From Novipirellula herctigrandis (GTDB lineage Bacteria; Planctomycetota; Planctomycetia; Pirellulales; Pirellulaceae), in the NCBI GenBank assembly GCA_007859835.1, contig SJPJ01000001.1:3683437-3747436 (forward strand): 64,000 bases of DNA. Reading direction: 5' to 3'. The position numbers and the translations under genes were made by a program. Below are positions 55,313 through 64,000 of the stretch, in pieces (the first letter of the stretch is position 1; each line of letters begins with the position of its first letter). The notes beneath the pieces were generated by a model that saw only the letters and a program-made list of their open reading frames with translations, did not search any database and was not told the DNA's origin.

Positions 55313-57712
55313 CTAGTTCTCCACGAAAAAAAACCAGAGCTCGCCTTTGAGAATCTGTCCGTCTGGCATTACTGCGTCGACGCGCCAAAAGTAGCGTTGT
55401 CCCGGTTGCAGTGTTCCGGGATTCACAATATTTGATCTGTCCAACGTCACTTGGTGGTGAAGGTTTTTTTCTTCGTTGCTGAAATAGACGATGTGTCGAT
55501 CGGCACCGTACGCTTCGAGGAACATCAGGCTAACGTCTTGCTGCACTTCCTGTGCGCCGTTGGGTGGAATCGGTGTCGAGGCTCTCTTCTGCAGGCGACC
55601 GGGGATCCAATAGCTTCTATCCCCGCTTTCGTAGGCACCAATATCGGGTGAATTGCCGATGAAAGACGGCGGCTCTAGGTTGGTATCATCTGTTGGTTTG
55701 TCAGCTTTCGTGACAGCGATGCCAGCGTCAATAACCCTTGAGCCTCGCTTGGGGCGGAAATCGAGGTTGGCAGGATCACGCAATTGATTCACAACCACGC
55801 CTTCTCCGTGAAGATTGTTCTCCATCCGCGCCGAGATCGGTTCTTCTGGTCGTCGAACACTCCAAGCGACCATTGTATCGGCCAAGTTATTACGTGCCAG
55901 CGTGTTTCGATTGTGGCCGTCGGTGTTGCCAAACCTGTTCGGGATCGAAAAATAGCTGTTGTAGAACGTGTTATTGAACAACAAGTGACGGTCGCCCTTG
56001 AACTTGCTGCCGTGGGTGCTGAGATTAAATACGACGTTGTGGTGGACACAGCCACTTTCCCCCATGCGATTTGTCGTCGAATCAAAACGGATGCCCGCGC
56101 GATTGGTATTGTGAACCCAATTGTATCGGACCACGGTTCCTTTCTGCGCATCCGTACCGATATTGATCGCCGATCCGTCGTGTTGCAGTTTTCCCAAATC
56201 CCAGAGCCGATTGTATTGCACAATCGAATCGGGCCCCGGTCGGATTCCCTCGGAATTTCCAGCGGTACGAATGGTGTTGCGTCGAATGATGCAACCGCCG
56301 CCGCCCGACAGCGTCCCACTGCCCCCGCTGGAGTTCACGTCCCATTCGATGTCATGGATATAGCAGTTTTCGATGACACTACCAGCACTACGGACCTCCA
56401 TTGCCGGTGAATTGGCAAAGGCGATTTCACAGTTGCGAATCACATTGCCATGAACCCCCTTATCGCGATTGACAATACGCGTCATCACATTTCGATTCGT
56501 TTTCCCCTTCGCATCCTTCCCGTGCATTTTGTCAGGATCCGCAGAGGAGCTGAACCAACTAAAGTCGCCAAGCATGAATTTGTTGGTCGATGGATAAAGC
56601 AAACGACTATCCTCGACCACAACGTGTTCGCAATCCGTCATGGAAAACGTGCTTGCAAAGAACTCAAGCCCCTGGAACACAACATGCTCACATTCAATCA
56701 ACCGAAGCGTATAGTCTCGCACTTTTGCGGTCACTTGCACTTGATTCGGGTCAATCTCGTCTGCTGGTCGAAAATAGATCGTCTCCGACTCAGCGTCATA
56801 CCACCATTCGTTAGCCCGATCCAGAGCCGGTAAACCGAGTATGTAGTAAGCAACATACTTTTTCATTTTCGTGCCCTGATTGTCGTAGTGAAACCAGTTG
56901 CGTCCCGCGTCGTGATCGGTAATCGGTCGCGCCCAAGTCAACCAATGATGCAGGTTCAGTACAGCGATCGCGCCAGTGAAATCGACACCCGTTTCGCCGA
57001 GGCTAACTTGATTGATTCCTTCATTGACTGTCAGTGCCTCGGAACCTTCTTCCGATGAATCGGCGTCGCGAGAGATTGGATTTCGGTCATGGATCAGTCC
57101 ATCGGTTGTTTTTCCGATTGTCTTGCCACGAGCAAAAACGCGATCGGTGAAACGCATGCAACTTTCTATCTGCCAAATCGAACCGTCTTCGAAGGAGGCG
57201 TTCGGCCAGCGTGCAACATCAACGAGCTTGCGATCAGTAAAAAGTTGCCAAACCGGCTCACCCGATTGGATTTGGTAGATTCCGTCTTTCCAAGGTGACC
57301 ACTGGGGCGGCAATGTGATCGTTCCGTCAAATACCACTTGCTCTCCGGGATAACTTTTGAATACCAGCGGCTTATCGGGCAGTCCCTTGAGCCCTTTTAA
57401 GATCGCTTCGGTCCGATAGTGCCCATGACGCAGCCAGCAAATGTCACCGGGTCCCATTTCTATCGCAGCCCGTTGGATCGTCGCGAAGGGACGGGCTTTA
57501 CTCCCATCGTCTTGATCGGTGCCAACGGGGGAAACAAAGTACTCCGTCGCCTGCAGCGGTTTGTTGGACGTTGTGAGCATCAAAACAGCAAACAACGCTG
57601 GAACACTCCAAAACGCTCGTCTGCGTGATGAAAGACGCGTTCGAACAACTATAGCAATCAAATTGAAGTCAAAGCTTCTCAAGGTTTTCCCTCGTAGAAT
57701 AGATCGATACAA
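55313..57712 (-). CDS. Secreted right-handed beta-helix protein with Fn3-like tail
   Basis: A 799-residue exported protein; the hydrophobic signal (VPALFAVLMLTTSN) lies unusually far in, near residue 40. TEYFVSPVGTDQDDGSKARP is the DUF1565-type entry to a parallel beta-helix. Repeated turns such as HVVFQGLEFFAS, VVEDSRLLYPSTN and VIRNCEIAFANSPAME form the helix, and PDIGAYESGD ends it. The last 95 residues read like an Fn3/Ig-like domain (PGQRYFWRVDAVMPDGQ). Such proteins include pectate-lyase-like and alginate-lyase-like enzymes, but no catalytic set could be pinned down. Its 5' end overlaps the fucosidase remnant at 57669-57983 by 44 bases, so the true start may be further in. Confidence 0.75.
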   Translation of the reverse strand: MYRSILRGKTLRSFDFNLIAIVVRTRLSSRRRAFWSVPALFAVLMLTTSNKPLQATEYFVSPVGTDQDDGSKARPFATIQRAAIEMGPGDICWLRHGHYRTEAILKGLKGLPDKPLVFKSYPGEQVVFDGTITLPPQWSPWKDGIYQIQSGEPVWQLFTDRKLVDVARWPNASFEDGSIWQIESCMRFTDRVFARGKTIGKTTDGLIHDRNPISRDADSSEEGSEALTVNEGINQVSLGETGVDFTGAIAVLNLHHWLTWARPITDHDAGRNWFHYDNQGTKMKKYVAYYILGLPALDRANEWWYDAESETIYFRPADEIDPNQVQVTAKVRDYTLRLIECEHVVFQGLEFFASTFSMTDCEHVVVEDSRLLYPSTNKFMLGDFSWFSSSADPDKMHGKDAKGKTNRNVMTRIVNRDKGVHGNVIRNCEIAFANSPAMEVRSAGSVIENCYIHDIEWDVNSSGGSGTLSGGGGCIIRRNTIRTAGNSEGIRPGPDSIVQYNRLWDLGKLQHDGSAINIGTDAQKGTVVRYNWVHNTNRAGIRFDSTTNRMGESGCVHHNVVFNLSTHGSKFKGDRHLLFNNTFYNSYFSIPNRFGNTDGHNRNTLARNNLADTMVAWSVRRPEEPISARMENNLHGEGVVVNQLRDPANLDFRPKRGSRVIDAGIAVTKADKPTDDTNLEPPSFIGNSPDIGAYESGDRSYWIPGRLQKRASTPIPPNGAQEVQQDVSLMFLEAYGADRHIVYFSNEEKNLHHQVTLDRSNIVNPGTLQPGQRYFWRVDAVMPDGQILKGELWFFFVEN

Positions 57713-57983
57713 ATGAAGTCAGGGTGATACTTGTGCTGCATGTCACGCGGAAACCGTCCCGATGATGCTCCCATTGTACGTCGCCATCGCGTCCGAGCAT
57801 TTCCACTGATTCGATCTTTCCAATCCGGGTGTTGCCAGACGCAAGAAACGTAAGCTCAACCTCAGGTCGCTTCTTTGGTGGCCACGCAAGTACGTACGCA
57901 TATAGGTATTCGCCTTTGGTTTTGTAGCGGTTGCAGACATTTCGGACGAGACTAATCGCGTCGGCTCGGCAGATTCGCATCAA
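57669..57983 (-). pseudogene. GH29 fucosidase C-terminal remnant
   Basis: The frame encodes KGEYLYAYVLAWPPKK, then GKIESVEMLGRDGDVQWEHH and DGFRVT. This follows the C-terminal beta domain of GH29 fucosidases (LYA-x-VLAWP, then SVELLG, then W-x6-G-x-x-V). The barrel with the catalytic Asp is absent upstream. It is therefore a relic of a second fucosidase gene, cut from its N-terminal part. The final codons run into the start of the beta-helix gene. Confidence 0.6.
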
Positions 57984-58270
57984 TAGAATGCTTCAAAGTT
58001 TGTATTTCTCAGTGTCGAGTGGTCGGTCGATCTTTTTTTTTAAACCCGAAGTGCTGTCTTCAGCACATAATCCAGCTTTGGTTCATTACAATCGGCACTC
58101 GAGAATTTTCGACGGGAACGGCGACGGCTATTTTTGGGCCATCCCTTCGAGTCGATTTCGGATATACCTTGTGGCAACACAAAATATCCCCGAAAGGGCT
58201 AACAGAGGATTGGTTGAATGGTTAGCGAGTCTGAATCAGGCAACTCCGTTTTACACTACGAGGTGATCGC

Positions 58271-59866
58271 ATGACGATGGTGTGCTTTGTGGTGTTTTCC
58301 GAAAACATAGACTTCGATCAAGATCGTTGGATGAGCCAACTTGTTGACCCATTGCCGGGTGGTGTACGAGTTTCTCAAGTCACAAAGAATAGCGAAGATA
58401 TCTCTCAGATTGATTTTGAGAACTCCGGGAAAGACAAACTGGATCCGGGGACGGTCTTTGTCTCGAAGATGCCTCCATTGCAAATCGATGCAGAAGATTT
58501 GGGTTCACCACTCTGGCCACTTGCTCAACAAGAGCTCGCAAGCAATCAATGTCATTGGATCGTCACGACGGCATGCTCGGAACTCTCACCGGTCAACGAA
58601 GCTCTGCTGCTGACTCATGTCACCGATGCCATTCTGCGTTCTCATTCCGCTGCGGTTGGTGTTCTTTGGCATAAGCATGGCCTAAAACTCTCGTCGCGTT
58701 GCTTTCGAGAAATCGTTGCATCCCTTGCGCCCCAAGAACTACCAACATCACTCTGGATCGATATCAACGTCATCGCTGATCCAAGCGATCCGGATACACC
58801 TCCGATAGCGCTGACAAGCGGAATGGATGCTTTTGATCTGATGGAGATCGAATGTATCGGGTCACCTGAACCGCCCGATGAAATACGAGACAGAATCGAT
58901 GGGATTTGCGACTACTTGCTGAAGAATGGTCCTGTCCTCGAACATGGAAATACACTCGGGGAATCCGAAACGGAACGCATCCTGGTGCTTCACACAAAGT
59001 CGGCGTTTGGTCGCGAAGGGAAAGTGATTCAACTCCGCTACGAAGGTGGCGACGACCACGGGAAATCAACATTGCCCCAGCCCGATCCTCCTGTTCTAAA
59101 GTCGATCGTTGCATTGATGGCGGTGTTGTTGGTGACAGGATTTCTGGTTTTTGGTCTCGTCAAGTTGGTCGGGTTCATCGTTCATGCCGTCCAAGCGACT
59201 CCTGACAAGCCTGTTGCGATAGTGGCATCCACCGAAGAAGGAGAGAAGGCCCCTGCGCCACCCGCTCAGCAACAGTCGACTATCTTCCGGCCCTCTGCCA
59301 AGACGCCGAATGAAAAAGTTACGCCCGCTTTTGATACAGGTCGTTTACCAATCTCGCAGTCGCTCGCAACGGATCAAGAACCGGAGACGCTATCTGAATC
59401 GGTTTCGAACACGGAGAACTCCAATCGCATTTCAACGGACACTCGGGACACGCGACCATGGAATACCGGATCCGATGGGATCGTGATTGATGCAAAGATC
59501 GTAGGTGTCGATCGTGAGAATGGCGAAACCAAGATTCGGCTGCAAAGAGCCGATGGAGAAAGGGTGACGATTCCTTACGCTTCTATCTCCGAGGAAGATC
59601 AAGACTATGCCAAGGACTGGTATCGGCGTCAGAATGAAGAGCGACACTCGACCGGTGCTGCCGGACTTCCAGTGATCGGCGATACCGTCCGAATTGAATG
59701 GGGAAACAAGTGGTGGGACGGTGAGGTCATCGAGGTGGATGCAGAGCGATTTAAAGTGACGTATGCGGGCTGGGGTTCAAACTGGGATGAGTGGAAGACA
59801 TCCGATCAACTGCGTTGGTCAGATGACACACCAGTGATCCCGGATGAACCAGTGAAAGAAGAGTGA
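58271..59866 (+). CDS. DUF4261 - TM - SHD1 - Tudor-like protein
   Basis: A 531-residue protein with an unusual chain of domains. Residues 1-240 match the DUF4261 pattern, with DAFDLMEIECIGSP and LKNGPVLEHGNTLGESETER. A membrane helix lies at about 275-300 (LKSIVALMAVLLVTGFLVFG). A low-complexity linker follows (about 310-395). Then comes an SHD1-type domain (IVIDAKIVGVDRENGETKIR, then VTIPYASISEEDQDYAKDW), and finally a 50-residue Tudor/chromo-barrel-like domain (GDTVRIEWGNKWWDGEVIEV, then YAGWGSNWDEW). SHD1 domains are common in planctomycetes. The C-terminal part would be on the far side of the membrane from the DUF4261. The function is unknown; ligand binding at the envelope is possible. 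The gene converges on the EAL remnant. Confidence 0.75.
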   Translation: MTMVCFVVFSENIDFDQDRWMSQLVDPLPGGVRVSQVTKNSEDISQIDFENSGKDKLDPGTVFVSKMPPLQIDAEDLGSPLWPLAQQELASNQCHWIVTTACSELSPVNEALLLTHVTDAILRSHSAAVGVLWHKHGLKLSSRCFREIVASLAPQELPTSLWIDINVIADPSDPDTPPIALTSGMDAFDLMEIECIGSPEPPDEIRDRIDGICDYLLKNGPVLEHGNTLGESETERILVLHTKSAFGREGKVIQLRYEGGDDHGKSTLPQPDPPVLKSIVALMAVLLVTGFLVFGLVKLVGFIVHAVQATPDKPVAIVASTEEGEKAPAPPAQQQSTIFRPSAKTPNEKVTPAFDTGRLPISQSLATDQEPETLSESVSNTENSNRISTDTRDTRPWNTGSDGIVIDAKIVGVDRENGETKIRLQRADGERVTIPYASISEEDQDYAKDWYRRQNEERHSTGAAGLPVIGDTVRIEWGNKWWDGEVIEVDAERFKVTYAGWGSNWDEWKTSDQLRWSDDTPVIPDEPVKEE

Positions 59867-60390
59867 CAACAAGTGTTTTCTTGGCCAGCGTTGAACGTCG
59901 ATGCCGCATCGACGCGGGTTTAAGGGCATTCTGCGTGTTTTCCCACTAGCGGTTACGTTCCCTTTATCCCGGCAAAAGTACTTAGTGACTTCGTCTGCCT
60001 CTACGGGAGGACTAAAGAAGTAGCCTTGGTATTCATCACAGTCGTGCGTCTTAATAAACTCGAGCTGCTCCTTTGTCTCCACGCCTTCGGCCAATACCTT
60101 GAGGTCTAAAGCTTTAGCAAGAACGATGATGCTCGATGCGATCACGCCATCATCCGCGTCGGGGATGTCCTTGATAAATTCACGATCAATCTTAAGCCGA
60201 TCGATCGGGAATTGTCGCAAATAGGAGAGTGAGGAATACCCGGTCCCGAAGTCATCGATGCTGATACTGACACCCAACTCCTTAATCAGATGCAACTTAT
60301 AGACTGCCTCGGCAACATCGCCAATCAGTAGTCCTTCAGTGATCTCAAAGTCTAGCTGGCTTGGCTGGACGTCGGATGCGTGATCAGTAC
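59819..60390 (-). pseudogene. EAL-domain remnant (lacks EAL motif)
   Basis: The frame reads LDFEITEGLLIGDVAEAVYK (upstream of the Leu/TTG at 60295), then IDDFGTGYSSLSYL, LKIDREFIKDI, LAEGVETKEQLEFI and YQGYFFSPPVEADEV. This is the second half of a c-di-GMP phosphodiesterase EAL domain. The N-terminal half with the EAL motif and any GGDEF/PAS domains is missing. It begins abruptly where another gene fragment on the same strand stops (about 60352-60390), so a deletion or recombination joined them. After the EAL end it runs on to 59819 through a tail overlapping the gene on the other strand by 48 bases. It cannot be catalytic. Confidence 0.85.
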
Positions 60391-61146
60391 ATAGTGCGAA
60401 TCGCCGTCCAGCGTACGGAGCAGTTGCATGCTTCCGTCGCGTTCCTCGACGACTTGCGTTTCGTGGGCGTCGGGCCGAGTCCAGTCCTCTGGTTCTTTCC
60501 CAAAACGGCCTGAACCGTATGCGAACTGAAACGCCACTTGCAGACGCCCGAGGCGAATCAGGGGCGCCTCAACGCGAACCGCCAGCAGATCCGAATTCGG
60601 GTGACAGACGGTTGTGACTTCCACGGACTGTCCCTCCAACTCGAAGCGACTGTGAAGCACGCCCGACCAGAGGTCGAGTTTCTGTTCCATCGACTGCAAA
60701 TCGTCGATCGTCGCGCGCGTTCCGTCTTCCTTTGTCAGCACGAAGCCAACATGCCCAAGTCCTAGGCGGTGCGGATTTTCGCGCAGCCACTTGCCTGCGT
60801 CATTGCTGGTTATGGAAGCGTAGGCAACCTTTCGCCCCTGAGCATCGTATTCCTTCATCGCGCTGGCTAGCCCGAAATTCTTTGGATTCGGAAATGCATG
60901 CCAGCCCCAGTTGGATTGCGTGCTGAGCGGAATACCATCGCGATAGGATTCCGGGAATGTCTGCAGTCCGGTGATGTCAGCAGTAAACGCCAGCTCTCCG
61001 TTTCCGACTGTCAGCGGCGCCAGCGGATCGTGCTCGTCAAGGACCGGACAATGCCTCTGTACGACCACGCGACGGTTGATCGGAGAATTGGCGAACACCG
61101 ACAGGCTGGAGAGAAGACCAAGGAATACCGCGATGTATCGAATCAT
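60352..61146 (-). pseudogene. Truncated glycoside-hydrolase-like gene (N-terminal part)
   Basis: From Met 61146 (AAAGG upstream) a signal peptide (MIRYIAVFLGLLSSLSVFA) is followed by DPLAPLTVGNGELAFTADIT and GLQTFPESYRDGIPLSTQSN. These resemble the N-terminal beta-sandwich of six-hairpin glycosidases such as GH65/GH95 relatives. The frame stops at 60352 after only about 265 residues, whereas such enzymes usually exceed 650. The stop is formed where the sequence runs into the EAL remnant in another reading frame. The catalytic barrel is gone. The family call is weak; the truncation is clear. Confidence 0.65.
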
Positions 61147-61251
61147 GAGAGTTGAACCTTTCAAATACGCCCGTTTTTGACCTAGAACTAGCAATGTCGC
61201 CGACCATTTCGACCGTGAATCAGCCTTTCGCTTTAGGGAAAGACCAGGACG

Positions 61252-64000
61252 TTACTTCGTCGGTTCAAAGATGATTCTGCGATAGCTAGTCAGGTTGTGC
61301 GTACCGTCGTCGGTCACTTCGCAAATCACGTGGAAGGTCTTTCCGGCGGAACCGGGCGGAACTTCGATCGCGGCGACTTTCGAGTCACTGCCGGTGATTT
61401 TGATTTCCTGAGTGTAGGTACCGGCGGCGGTCAGGACCCACCACTTGAACGTCATTTTGTCATCATCGGGATCTTGCGACGTGGACGCGTCGAGTTTAAC
61501 CGTCGTGCCTTCCCTAGGGCTTCTTGTGAGGATTTTCAGGGTCTTGTCGTTGTCGATAGCTGCGATCGGGTTGCGGTTTCCGGCTCCATCTTTGGCCCAG
61601 TCCATCCGGGCGGCGAAGTTATTGAAGGTTGCCGCGTAGAAGTGGTCTTCGAGCTCGCGACAAGTTTCGTACTGTGCGCCCTGGTGGTTTGTGAAGCATG
61701 ACGTTTCCTGGTCTGGGGCCGTTCCAAACGCAAAATATCCACCCCAGCCGCCTTGAGTTGGTTCGCTAGGATTATTTAGGCCGGTCGGCATCACGTGCAG
61801 GATTGCGGGCGTATCACCCTCGACTCCGTACTTGTATTTCGGATAGACGCGGCCCAGGTTGCCGTGGTTTTGGATGTGCGATTCATACTGTGTCCAATTT
61901 TTCTTGCCGGTGCCGTTCTGATACTTCCATGCGCACTCGTCCCAGATAAAGAACAGGTCGCTCTCGAATTCTTTACGCAGCCATTGATGAGAGCTATCGC
62001 TGAACGGAGTTTTTTGACCTCGGTCTTGGTCGGTGATGGTGTAGACGCGTAACTTCTTGAGGAACGTTTTCAGTTCCGCTGCTGTGCGGTCTTGCTTCAC
62101 TCGCCAAATTGCTTGGGCCAGCGTATTGCCGCCTCCCCAGACGGTGACCCACACCGGCCGGTTGTCGTCTTCATCGGCGAGTTTGATAATCAGATTGCTT
62201 CCAGGGGAATCGTTTCCTTCGCCAATGTGTTCGGCGCCGCGTTTCCTGCTGCCGTACATCGTTCGTTCTCGCAAGTACTGCGGACTCGGCCAGTATCCAA
62301 GATTTTGTCGAGACTCGTCCTGCCGATGCTTTGGCTGGTTGGAACGCTTGCGAAGGTTGGGTAGATCCTTTTCGTAAGCATCGGTTGCTTTGTGAATTAA
62401 GCCCATGAAGTCATCGCGTGTTTTATCGAGGCTCCAACCCGTTGTGAAAACCAGACCTTCGATTTCGATCATGTCGGCATGCACCAGCAAACGCACCAGT
62501 GACTCGCTGTCGTCGGTTTCCCAAGTGGAGACGTCTGTCAATACGACCACTCGCGGTTTGAGTGGCGGTTTGAGTCCGGTGTCATCGGATGTGGCGGAAC
62601 TCGCCTTCGGGATGCCTGTTGGTGGAGGCGACGTATCGGTTGTTTCGGGCGGGCCGAGAAGTTTCGTAAAGATTGGCCGCAAGGCCTGAGCCCAGAGTTC
62701 GTAGCCCGGTTCTTCTAGGTGTATGCCATCGGACGAAACCTGTGGCAACAATTTGCCATCGGCGCCAAGCAGATGCTTGTTAATGTTGACCCAATGGATC
62801 GTCTTGTCAGCGGTGGCGATGGTTTCCAAACGTTTGTTGATGGCGTCAATGGTGTCTATTAGCTTTATGTTCTGATCGCGAGGGAACATTGCGGTCATCA
62901 CGATGGGAGTCTCTGGGAACCGAGATCGGAACTCGGCGATGATCGCCTGAATGCCTTCGGTTACATCGTCCACGTGGCCGGGGGTACCTGCATCGGTCCA
63001 CGGCAGATTGTTGGCTCCAGCTTGAAGAACGATCACCTTTGGAGCAACACCGTCGAGTTCACCGTTTTGCATCCGCCATAGAATGTGGTGAGTGTTGTCG
63101 CCGCCCCACGCGAAGTTGGCAGCATTCCACCCGTGGAAGCTCTTTTTCCAATGTGCCAACAATTTGGGATAGTCAGTCGCACCCCAACGCCGTGTTATCG
63201 AATCGCCCTGGAAGTAAATATCGACCGTTCCCTGTTTTGTCTTCTTGAGCAACTCAGCGTGAGCGAGTTGTGACATTTCATCGGTACGCTCCCAAGCAGC
63301 GTGCGTCTTCGATGGCTTTTTCCTCGTCGCATTTCGGTTGCTGAGTGCTTCGCAGACGGCAAAGAACGCAGGCTTGGGTTGGCGATCACGATCGAATAGA
63401 AGCGGGTAGTTGACCCGCTTCCATGGGAAGTCGTTGAGCCAACTTTCGCCGTCGTGAAGGTTCCAGAATGAGACTCGCTCGATGACGTCGCTATTCTCGC
63501 TGAAGAGCTGAAAGATCTCCACGTACTGCTGGGTCAGCTTTCGTTGAATGTCTTCCGGAAGACCGTCTTTGTACGGGTCGTAGGTAGCTAACTCTTCGCG
63601 GTATTTTCCATCCTCCGCCCACCAACGACCTCGTTTCACCACGTCGATATCGAGTTCGGAGACCACGACCTTGATACCAAGCTTGCGAAGTTCGGCGAAC
63701 GTTTCGCGAAGTTGAGGAATCGAATCGTCGCCCAGTTCGAAGTGACCCTGCATGCCGTAGGCATCGACCGGCGCTCCCTTCTTCTTAAGCTCAGTCAACA
63801 GCTTGATCAACTTTTCACGCTTGCCCGGTTTGTGGCAGTTATAGTCGTTGTAGATCAGCAGCGCATCAGGGTCCTTAGCATGTGCAGCTTTGAAAGCAGT
63901 GACGATGAAGTCCATGCCGGTGGTGCGGGAATAGATCGAGTCCCGCAAGAGATCTCCGTCGCTATCACCGATAGCTTCGTTCACGACGTCCCACATCGTC
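61252..64000 (-). CDS. GH10 - SGNH - DUF1593 multi-domain enzyme (partial, runs off the edge)
   Basis: The gene continues past base 64000, so its N-terminus is missing. The visible 914 residues hold three enzyme-type domains. First, the second half of a GH10 barrel with WDVVNEA (acid/base Glu, codon 63976-63978), GMQGHFELG, VVVSELDID (nucleophile Glu near 63657) and VSFWNLHDGESWL, all canonical. Second, at about 257-448, an SGNH esterase with GDSI (block I), GGDN, GANN and DGIHL, complete in Ser/Gly/Asn/His. Third, from about 480 to 800, a DUF1593 nucleoside-hydrolase-like domain (VVVLTDVSTWETDDSESL) with the family's Ig-like C-terminal domain (KLDASTSQDPDDDKMTF). It is probably a secreted xylan-type enzyme combining backbone cleavage, deacylation and a third sugar-directed activity. 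Confidence 0.85.
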   Translation of the reverse strand, partial: TMWDVVNEAIGDSDGDLLRDSIYSRTTGMDFIVTAFKAAHAKDPDALLIYNDYNCHKPGKREKLIKLLTELKKKGAPVDAYGMQGHFELGDDSIPQLRETFAELRKLGIKVVVSELDIDVVKRGRWWAEDGKYREELATYDPYKDGLPEDIQRKLTQQYVEIFQLFSENSDVIERVSFWNLHDGESWLNDFPWKRVNYPLLFDRDRQPKPAFFAVCEALSNRNATRKKPSKTHAAWERTDEMSQLAHAELLKKTKQGTVDIYFQGDSITRRWGATDYPKLLAHWKKSFHGWNAANFAWGGDNTHHILWRMQNGELDGVAPKVIVLQAGANNLPWTDAGTPGHVDDVTEGIQAIIAEFRSRFPETPIVMTAMFPRDQNIKLIDTIDAINKRLETIATADKTIHWVNINKHLLGADGKLLPQVSSDGIHLEEPGYELWAQALRPIFTKLLGPPETTDTSPPPTGIPKASSATSDDTGLKPPLKPRVVVLTDVSTWETDDSESLVRLLVHADMIEIEGLVFTTGWSLDKTRDDFMGLIHKATDAYEKDLPNLRKRSNQPKHRQDESRQNLGYWPSPQYLRERTMYGSRKRGAEHIGEGNDSPGSNLIIKLADEDDNRPVWVTVWGGGNTLAQAIWRVKQDRTAAELKTFLKKLRVYTITDQDRGQKTPFSDSSHQWLRKEFESDLFFIWDECAWKYQNGTGKKNWTQYESHIQNHGNLGRVYPKYKYGVEGDTPAILHVMPTGLNNPSEPTQGGWGGYFAFGTAPDQETSCFTNHQGAQYETCRELEDHFYAATFNNFAARMDWAKDGAGNRNPIAAIDNDKTLKILTRSPREGTTVKLDASTSQDPDDDKMTFKWWVLTAAGTYTQEIKITGSDSKVAAIEVPPGSAGKTFHVICEVTDDGTHNLTSYRRIIFEPTK

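Noticed and set aside
58051-58066. Hairpin GTGCTG-TCTT-CAGCAC as a terminator
   Set aside because: The T-run lies before, not after, the stem on the plus strand, and only A-rich sequence follows it on the minus strand.
1-64000. tRNA, rRNA, riboswitch, transposase or integrase genes
   Set aside because: None could be supported; no tRNA-like cloverleaf or transposase motif was found by eye.

Overview
The window looks like a chromosome segment of a marine planctomycete close to Rhodopirellula/Pirellulaceae. This rests on family content rather than a marker gene. It holds two ECF sigma factors, each translationally coupled to a FecR-LamG membrane protein, and a DUF1559 prepilin-like protein with a small lipoprotein. 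It also has DUF1080, DUF1593 and SHD1 domains, a Cys-rich OprB porin, many secreted sulfatases, and short palindromes of the CAGGCTTCCAGCCTG type. Shine-Dalgarno motifs are weak or absent before many genes, so several starts were chosen from the position of the signal peptide.

Layout. 1-0.5 kb: palindromic repeats, no gene. 0.5-7.7 kb (+): a four-gene catabolic unit of an Asp-box propeller protein, an agarase-like TIM barrel protein, a sulfatase and a GH29 fucosidase. 8.2-10.4 kb (+): first sigma/FecR-LamG pair. 11.1-13.8 kb (+): P-type cation ATPase. 14.4-15.8 kb (-): OprB porin. 16.8-19.2 kb (-): second sigma/FecR-LamG pair, divergent from the DUF1559 protein and lipoprotein (19.5-21.1 kb, +). 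21.4-41.5 kb (+): the core polysaccharide locus, with DUF1080-GH78, a headless sulfatase, a sulfatase, a putative toroid lyase, a nucleoside-hydrolase-like protein, a GH106-SGNH fusion, a BNR_4 (ulvan-lyase-like) protein, GH78, a sulfatase and a variant GH10. 41.7-53.1 kb: an AraC regulator (-) divergent from an arabinose-isomerase-family enzyme, GH78, sulfatase, GH106 and sulfatase (all +). 53.4-64 kb: two large minus-strand genes (one unknown, one beta-helix), a DUF4261-TM-SHD1-Tudor-like protein (+), three gene remnants, and the partial GH10-SGNH-DUF1593 fusion that runs off the right edge.

How it may work together (inference). Three GH78 and two GH106 genes, five intact sulfatases, a BNR_4 lyase candidate, xylanase-type GH10 genes and a fucosidase point to stepwise breakdown of a sulfated, rhamnose-rich algal polysaccharide such as ulvan or a fucose/rhamnose-bearing relative. 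Nearly all these enzymes carry export signals. The AraC regulator and the cytoplasmic isomerase are the evident intracellular sensing and catabolic parts. No SusC/SusD or TonB-dependent transporter is visible; OprB is the only outer-membrane uptake candidate. The most unusual points are the GH10 protein with His at the acid/base Glu position, the multi-enzyme fusions, sulfatases with non-canonical maturation motifs, a 57-bp inverted-repeat element sitting in frame inside a FecR gene, and a chimeric junction of two truncated genes near 60.37 kb.
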